Part shown: in pieces, positions 59,596 through 64,000 of the stretch
Layout of the letters: every line of letters begins with the position of its first letter
Numbering within the stretch: the first letter of the stretch is position 1
Translations under genes and position numbers: made by a program
Assembly (NCBI GenBank): GCA_016792625.1
Contig: JAEUKK010000048.1
Location: 1 to 64,000 of the forward strand
DNA: 64,000 nucleotides
DNA from: Deltaproteobacteria bacterium
Lineage (GTDB): Bacteria; Myxococcota_A; UBA796; UBA2385
Direction of reading: 5' to 3'
Notes under the pieces: generated by a model
What the model was told of the DNA's origin: nothing
The model's input: only the letters and a program-made list of their open reading frames with translations
The model's database searches: none

Positions 59596-61410
59596 ATGTC
59601 CGCCCCCGCCTGCCGCTCCGCCTCCCGCGCCGCGCCGCTCTGCGCGGCGGCGCTGTGCCTGGGCTTGCGGTCGGGTGAGGCCGACGCGGCGCGGGTCGAT
59701 CCGGCCCCCATCCGCGCCCTGCTCATCGGGATCTCCGCGTACCCGACCTTCGACGCGACGCGCCCGGCCATCGGCGCGGCGCGTGACCTCGACGCCCTCA
59801 GCCTCGCGTTGCAGGCCCGGGGGGTCGACCCCGCAGGGATCGTGCGGCTCGAAGACGAAGCGGCGACCCGGGCCGGTGTGGTCGCCGCGATCCGCGGGCA
59901 CCTCGGCGCTGCGCCGCGGGGCGCGCACCTGCTGCTGCATCTCTCGGCGCATGGCGCGCGCCGTCCCGACAACGACGGCGACGAGTCCGACGGCCAAGAC
60001 GAGCTCCTCCTCACCTGGGGCCTCGGTCCACCCCTCGACGACGACACTCTCGCGGGCCTGATCTCCGAGCTCCGCGCCGCGGTCGGCCCCGAAGGCAGCG
60101 TCGTGGTCAGCGTGGACGCCTGCTTCGGCGCCGCGGCGATGCGCGGCGAGGGCACCGCGCGCGTCCGCGGGGCCGGCCCCCCCGGGGCGGGCGCAGACCT
60201 CGAGGCAGGGGCCGGCGCGGCCCCGGTGGTGCTGCTCGGCGCCGCCCGGCCCGACGAGCCCGCCCGCGAGCTGCCCGCCGGCGGCGTTCACGGCGCCCCC
60301 GCGATCGGCGCGTTTAGCGGCGCCCTCGCCGAGGCGCTGAGCCGCCCCACCCGCACTTGGGAAGAGGTCCACCAGCACGTTCGTCTGCTGCTGAGCGCCC
60401 GGGCCCGCGGCCAGCACCCCGAGGCCACCGGCGCCCTCGAGCTGGGCGTTTTTGGCCCCGCGGCGGGCCGCCCCGCGCCGGGCCTGCGCATCGACGGCGC
60501 CGACAGCGCGGGCCGCCTGCGCCTCGCCGCGGGCACCCTGCTCGGCCTGGGTCCGGGGGCTGAGCTCGAGGTCGAGGCGCCTGGCGGCGCGCGGGCCCGG
60601 CTGCAGGTGGAGTCTGCCGAGCTCGGGCAGGCCTGGCTCGAGGCCCCGTCGGGGGGCGGCGCGCCCTTTGTGGGCGGCTTGGCGCGCCCGGTGCGCTTGC
60701 CCGCGGCGGTCGCGGCTGTGCAGCTCTCGGGTGGGGACGCGCCGCTCCGGGCGGAGTGGACGGCGCAGCTCGCCTCGGCGCCGGGCCTTCGCATCACCGA
60801 AGATGCGCCGTTGGTCATCGATCTCGGTCAGGGGGCCCGACTGCGTGGGCCCGGTGGCCCGCTGGCCGCCGATCCGCCCGGTGTGGGGCCAGGCGGGGCG
60901 GTCTGGGCGGCCCTGCTGCGCCAAGCGGCGGCGGCGCGGGTGATGGACCCGGGCGCCCCGGTGCACCCGGGCCTGCAGCTCGAGGTGCTCGAGGTGGACG
61001 GCCCGGGCGCGTGCACCCGCCCGGTCGACGCGGCGGCGGCGGTGGAGGGGGTGACCACCATCGCCCTGGGCGCGCGGCTGCGGGTCGCGGCGCGGGTCGA
61101 CGGGGCAGAGAGCCCGCACCTCACCCTGCTGCACGCCGATGGCGAGGGTCAGGTGCAAGTGCTCTGGCCGCCGCCCGGGGGTGTCTCTGAGCCGCTGCGG
61201 GCGGGAGTCTGGTGGTCGCCGCCGGTCTGCTGGCCGGTCACGCCCCCGCTGGGCACCGAGCGTGTGCGCGCCGTGCTCACGCCCCAGGCCCTCGACCTGC
61301 GCCCCTTCCTCGACGGAGGGGGGCGGTCCGGCCTCGATCTCGGCGCCGGCGGGGTGGCTGATCGGGTGGTGGAGATCGTGGCCCCGGGCCCCCGCGCGGA
61401 GCGCCGGTGA
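59596..61410 (+). CDS. Exported caspase-fold (peptidase C14) protein with beta-rich C-terminus
   Basis: A 604-residue protein with a signal-peptide-like N-terminus, then a caspase p20-like domain: IRALLIGISAYPTFDATRP, His119 in LLLHLSAHGARRPDNDGDES and Cys176 in VSVDACFGAA form the catalytic dyad; the D-D-G-D-E-S-D-G stretch resembles the metacaspase acidic loop. From about residue 290 onward it is Gly/Ala-rich beta sequence of unknown family. Probably active outside the cytoplasm, on an Arg/Lys or Asp site that cannot be deduced. Its stop overlaps the next start. Confidence 0.82.
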   Translation: MSAPACRSASRAAPLCAAALCLGLRSGEADAARVDPAPIRALLIGISAYPTFDATRPAIGAARDLDALSLALQARGVDPAGIVRLEDEAATRAGVVAAIRGHLGAAPRGAHLLLHLSAHGARRPDNDGDESDGQDELLLTWGLGPPLDDDTLAGLISELRAAVGPEGSVVVSVDACFGAAAMRGEGTARVRGAGPPGAGADLEAGAGAAPVVLLGAARPDEPARELPAGGVHGAPAIGAFSGALAEALSRPTRTWEEVHQHVRLLLSARARGQHPEATGALELGVFGPAAGRPAPGLRIDGADSAGRLRLAAGTLLGLGPGAELEVEAPGGARARLQVESAELGQAWLEAPSGGGAPFVGGLARPVRLPAAVAAVQLSGGDAPLRAEWTAQLASAPGLRITEDAPLVIDLGQGARLRGPGGPLAADPPGVGPGGAVWAALLRQAAAARVMDPGAPVHPGLQLEVLEVDGPGACTRPVDAAAAVEGVTTIALGARLRVAARVDGAESPHLTLLHADGEGQVQVLWPPPGGVSEPLRAGVWWSPPVCWPVTPPLGTERVRAVLTPQALDLRPFLDGGGRSGLDLGAGGVADRVVEIVAPGPRAERR

Positions 61411-62582
61411 GGTCGGGCCTGCGCGCGACGGGCGCGCTCGCCGTGGCGCTGGCCTGCAGCCCGACCGCGTTGGGCGCCGCGCCGACCCGGGGACTCGGGC
61501 CCCCCGAGGGTGAGCTGCCCACCGCCGCCCAGCCCGTCTATGGCCGGCAGGTCGCTGTTTTGGTCGGCATCGACCGCTATGCCGACGCCGACGTACCCGG
61601 CCTCAGCTACGCGGTGCGCGACGTCGACGCCCTCGCTGCACTGCTGCGCCAGCGCTTCGGCTATGACGAGCTGATCGTGCTTCGCAACGAGGCTGCGACC
61701 CGAGAGGGCGTGCTGGCCGCCCTCAGCGGGCTGTCGAGCCTGCAGCCCGAGGACGCGGTGCTCGTCTTTTGGGCCGGGCATGGGGCCACCGCGGTCGGCG
61801 CCGGCGGGGAGTCGGTGGGCTACCTCGTGCCCTACGAGGGCTCGCTGTGGCCGGACCGCCTGCCGGTCGAAGACATCAGCATGGAGGAGCTCCGCGCCCT
61901 GCTGCTGCGGCTCATCCCGGCCCGGCATCGCCTGCTCGTGGTCGACGCCTGTTATGGCGGCTTGCTGACGGTGCGGGGCAGAGAGACCCTGCCGCCGCAC
62001 GAGCTCGCCTACCTCGACCGCGCGCGGCGTTTGCCGGCCGTGCAAGTGCTGACCGCGGGTGGGGTCGACCAACAGGTGCTCGACACCGGGCCAGGGGGGC
62101 ACTCGGTGTTCACCGGCGCCCTGCTCGACGCCCTGTCGGCGCCCTTTGATTACCGCACGGCGTCGGAGCTGTCCTTCGAGGTGCAAGATCACGTGCAGCG
62201 GGCCAGCTTCGCGCGCGGCGGGCACCTGCAGACGCCAGAGTTCGCCCGGCTTGAGGGCGGGGGCGACTTCTTGTTTGTGCCCTTGGGCTCGCCGGCGGCG
62301 CGCTCGCCGGCCGCCTTGCGCGCGGCGACCCTGGCCCGCCGGGGGCAGGTGGTGCAGGCCGGCGGCTGGGGCTTGCTCGCCCTGGGCGCCGCGGGGCTGG
62401 TCACCGGCGCGGTCACCCACGCGCGGTACACCAGCGCGCCGTTGGACGCAGGCCCGATGCCGGCGCTCTATCAAACGAACCGAGCGGCGGTCACCACGGG
62501 TTGGGTCGCGGGAGGGCTGGGCGCCGCGGCGCTCGGCTTCGGGTTTACCATCGAGGCCCGCGGGCAGCGGGAGGAGCGTTGA
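61407..62582 (+). CDS. Second exported caspase-fold protein with C-terminal membrane helices
   Basis: A 391-residue protein: signal peptide (ending LGAA), caspase domain VAVLVGIDRYADADVPGLSY, His125 in VFWAGHGATA and Cys182 in LLVVDACYGGLL, then two hydrophobic segments (about 318-335 and 365-385). The GTG start overlaps the first caspase stop (GTGA), so the pair is coupled. Two caspases in one operon, one soluble and one membrane-bound, suggests a cascade, but this is inference. Confidence 0.84.
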   Translation: MRSGLRATGALAVALACSPTALGAAPTRGLGPPEGELPTAAQPVYGRQVAVLVGIDRYADADVPGLSYAVRDVDALAALLRQRFGYDELIVLRNEAATREGVLAALSGLSSLQPEDAVLVFWAGHGATAVGAGGESVGYLVPYEGSLWPDRLPVEDISMEELRALLLRLIPARHRLLVVDACYGGLLTVRGRETLPPHELAYLDRARRLPAVQVLTAGGVDQQVLDTGPGGHSVFTGALLDALSAPFDYRTASELSFEVQDHVQRASFARGGHLQTPEFARLEGGGDFLFVPLGSPAARSPAALRAATLARRGQVVQAGGWGLLALGAAGLVTGAVTHARYTSAPLDAGPMPALYQTNRAAVTTGWVAGGLGAAALGFGFTIEARGQREER

Positions 62583-63547
62583 TGCGGGGGATGTGGGTGG
62601 CGCTGCTGGCGCCGGCCTTGGGCTGTGTGGGCAAAGACACAGAGGAGGAGGAGGCCTGTGTGGTCGCGGAGGTGGCGCCGGTCTCACCCCTGGCGGGCGC
62701 GACCGAGGTCGCGGTGGACGCGGTGATCGAGGTGGAGGTCTCGCCGCCTGATGCGCGTGTCGCGCTGACCATCGACGGCGGGGTCACCGACGGCGCGGTG
62801 GAGCTGGCGGGCGCGGGGGCCCGCCGCACGCTCCAGCCTGCGGCCCCGCTGCAGCCGAGCACCACCTACACCGTGCGGGCCAGGAGCTGCGGCGCGACCG
62901 TCGGGCAGTGGAGCTTCGAGACGCGCGCCCCAGCCGTCGGCCCCGAGGTCGAGGGCCTGGCCTGGCACCTGAACTTCACCGATCCCGACATGGTGTGGAC
63001 CCAGCCGCCCACCGCCCTGCCCCTCTCGGTGCTGGTCGGTGGCCTCGACACCACCCGCGGCTTGCTGGTCGGCTTCTCCTCGGTCGAGGGCAGCACGGGG
63101 GAGCTGGTGGCGGGTCTCTCCGAAGAGGTGGAGGGCGTGTTGGGCCAGCACCGCTGCATCGCCCCGGGCACCCTGTCTGGGGTCGACCTCTCCGCCAACC
63201 CGCGCTTCTCGGCCGGCCCCACCGACCTCGTCATCACCGACGGGGACGCGCCGATCTCTCTGCTCGGCATGGGCCTCGACGGCGTCGTGCGGGACGGCGG
63301 CGCCTGGGTTCAAGACCTGCGGCTGCACGGGCGCTTCGACCTGCGGCAGATCGAGAGCGCCGAAGACCTCGACCTCTGCGGGCTCATCGTCGATGTCTAC
63401 GGCGGCGACTGCTCACCCTGCCCCGACCAGGGCCCCGACGATGAGCCCTGGTGCGCCGCGCTCGACATCACCGTGCCCCGCGCCACCCGCGTCGACATGC
63501 CAGCGTTGTCGGCCGTGATCGAGCCCGATCCCACATGCGACGAGTGA
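62582..63547 (+). CDS. Lipoprotein with Big_5/Ig-like domain
   Basis: A 321-residue lipoprotein (lipobox ALGC) starting inside the caspase stop (TGATG). Residues about 35-115 read as a bacterial Ig-like domain (VSPLAGATEVAVDAVIEVEV, LQPSTTYTVRARSCG). The C-terminus has a Cys cluster (CGLIVDVYGGDCSPC). Likely a surface protein made with the caspases. Exact family unknown. Confidence 0.72.
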   Translation: MRGMWVALLAPALGCVGKDTEEEEACVVAEVAPVSPLAGATEVAVDAVIEVEVSPPDARVALTIDGGVTDGAVELAGAGARRTLQPAAPLQPSTTYTVRARSCGATVGQWSFETRAPAVGPEVEGLAWHLNFTDPDMVWTQPPTALPLSVLVGGLDTTRGLLVGFSSVEGSTGELVAGLSEEVEGVLGQHRCIAPGTLSGVDLSANPRFSAGPTDLVITDGDAPISLLGMGLDGVVRDGGAWVQDLRLHGRFDLRQIESAEDLDLCGLIVDVYGGDCSPCPDQGPDDEPWCAALDITVPRATRVDMPALSAVIEPDPTCDE

Positions 63548-64000
63548 GGCATCCGGGGTCTCTGTTCGCGCTGCTGTCTTGCGGCTGTGTGCTGTTGGAC
63601 CGCGCCGACAAGGCCGCGCAGACTGACGTCGACGGTGACGGATGGAGCGCCTACGACGACTGCGACGACCGTGACCCCCTGCGGTACCCCCAGGCGCCGG
63701 AGCACTGCGACGGCCAAGACGACGACTGCGACGGGCAGATCGACGAAGGTCTGCACCCCGACGAGGACCAGGACGGGTATGGTTCGGACCTCGATGGTGC
63801 CTGCTTCGCCGGCTGGGTGCCCACGACGGGTGACTGCGATGACGCCAACCCGGCCGTCCACCCGGGGCTCGAGGAGCGCTGCGACGGCCGCAACACTGGC
63901 TGCCGCGCGGGCTGGACGGTCGCCGACGAGGCCGGCCTGTTCACCTGGACCGACGCGGAGGGCGCCATCGAAGATTGGACCGCACAGGTCAGCGCGCTGG
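63535..64000 (+). CDS. MopE/thrombospondin-3-like Asp/Cys-rich lipoprotein, cut by window end
   Basis: The open frame starts at ATG 63535 or at the in-frame GTG 63544 (GTGA overlap) and runs off the end. After a lipobox-like CGC it carries DVDGDGWSAYDDCDDRDP, APEHCDGQDDDCDGQIDEG, DEDQDGYGSD and GDCDDANPAVHPG-x3-RCDG: the D-x-D-G-D-G / C-D-G-x-D-x-D-C-D-G motif of MopE-type metal-binding proteins common in Myxococcota. Likely calcium- or copper-binding at the cell surface. Confidence 0.85.
   Translation, partial: MRRVRHPGSLFALLSCGCVLLDRADKAAQTDVDGDGWSAYDDCDDRDPLRYPQAPEHCDGQDDDCDGQIDEGLHPDEDQDGYGSDLDGACFAGWVPTTGDCDDANPAVHPGLEERCDGRNTGCRAGWTVADEAGLFTWTDAEGAIEDWTAQVSAL

Overview
The window is a very GC-rich stretch of a Gram-negative chromosome. 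It carries TonB/ExbBD, porins, many lipoproteins with clear lipoboxes, two enhancer-binding proteins of the sigma-54 type, secreted caspase-like proteins, a DUF2330 protein and a MopE/thrombospondin-3-like Asp/Cys-rich protein. This combination is typical of Myxococcota (myxobacteria and uncultured relatives). Genus cannot be named from sequence alone. No tRNA, rRNA, CRISPR array or transposase was seen.

Layout. 1-5394: 5'-truncated double ABC exporter resembling NHLM/bacteriocin-type transporters, with a repeat-filled insert between its two halves; a second, inverted copy of part of that insert lies just past its stop. 5968-8562 (minus) and 15929-18556 (plus): two paralogous copies of one four-gene operon (VHL-beta-like lipoprotein, small Cys lipoprotein, 423-residue exported protein, beta-rich lipoprotein) with the same overlapping junctions. 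Between them lie msrC, a DUF2330 protein, a hybrid histidine kinase and a Ski2-like helicase. 18640-22386: DedA protein, then a P-loop ATPase/helical-repeat gene pair of unlike base composition. 22383-26623: sigma-54 activator, metallo-beta-lactamase-fold protein, family-2 glycosyltransferase. 27137-31065: exported helical-repeat protein and an arsR-acr3-arsC-arsH arsenic operon.

31087-50243 looks like one nutrient-acquisition region. sbp-cysT-cysW-cysA plus a sigma-54 activator, an OprP-like porin, and a cysteine-dioxygenase/FAD fusion are followed by about 10 kb of minus-strand genes (solute-binding protein, lipoproteins, porin, ExbB, ExbD, TonB, TonB-dependent receptor). By eye, -24/-12 sigma-54 promoters precede sbp, the porin, the dioxygenase fusion and the solute-binding gene, and a fifth lies before the metallo-beta-lactamase-fold gene. 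Paired 12-20 bp palindromes sit between the divergent porin and dioxygenase promoters where enhancer sites would be expected. I infer a sigma-54-controlled sulfur (or sulfur-compound) uptake regulon.

50636-64000: FdhF/YdeP-family molybdoenzyme, helical-repeat protein, PanE-like reductase, a small LuxR-type regulator, then a minus-strand LuxR/ECF-sigma/anti-sigma-like set divergent from an operon with two exported caspase-fold proteins, an Ig-like lipoprotein and a MopE-like protein that runs off the end. Translational coupling by ATGA, GTGA, TTGA or TGATG overlaps is pervasive.
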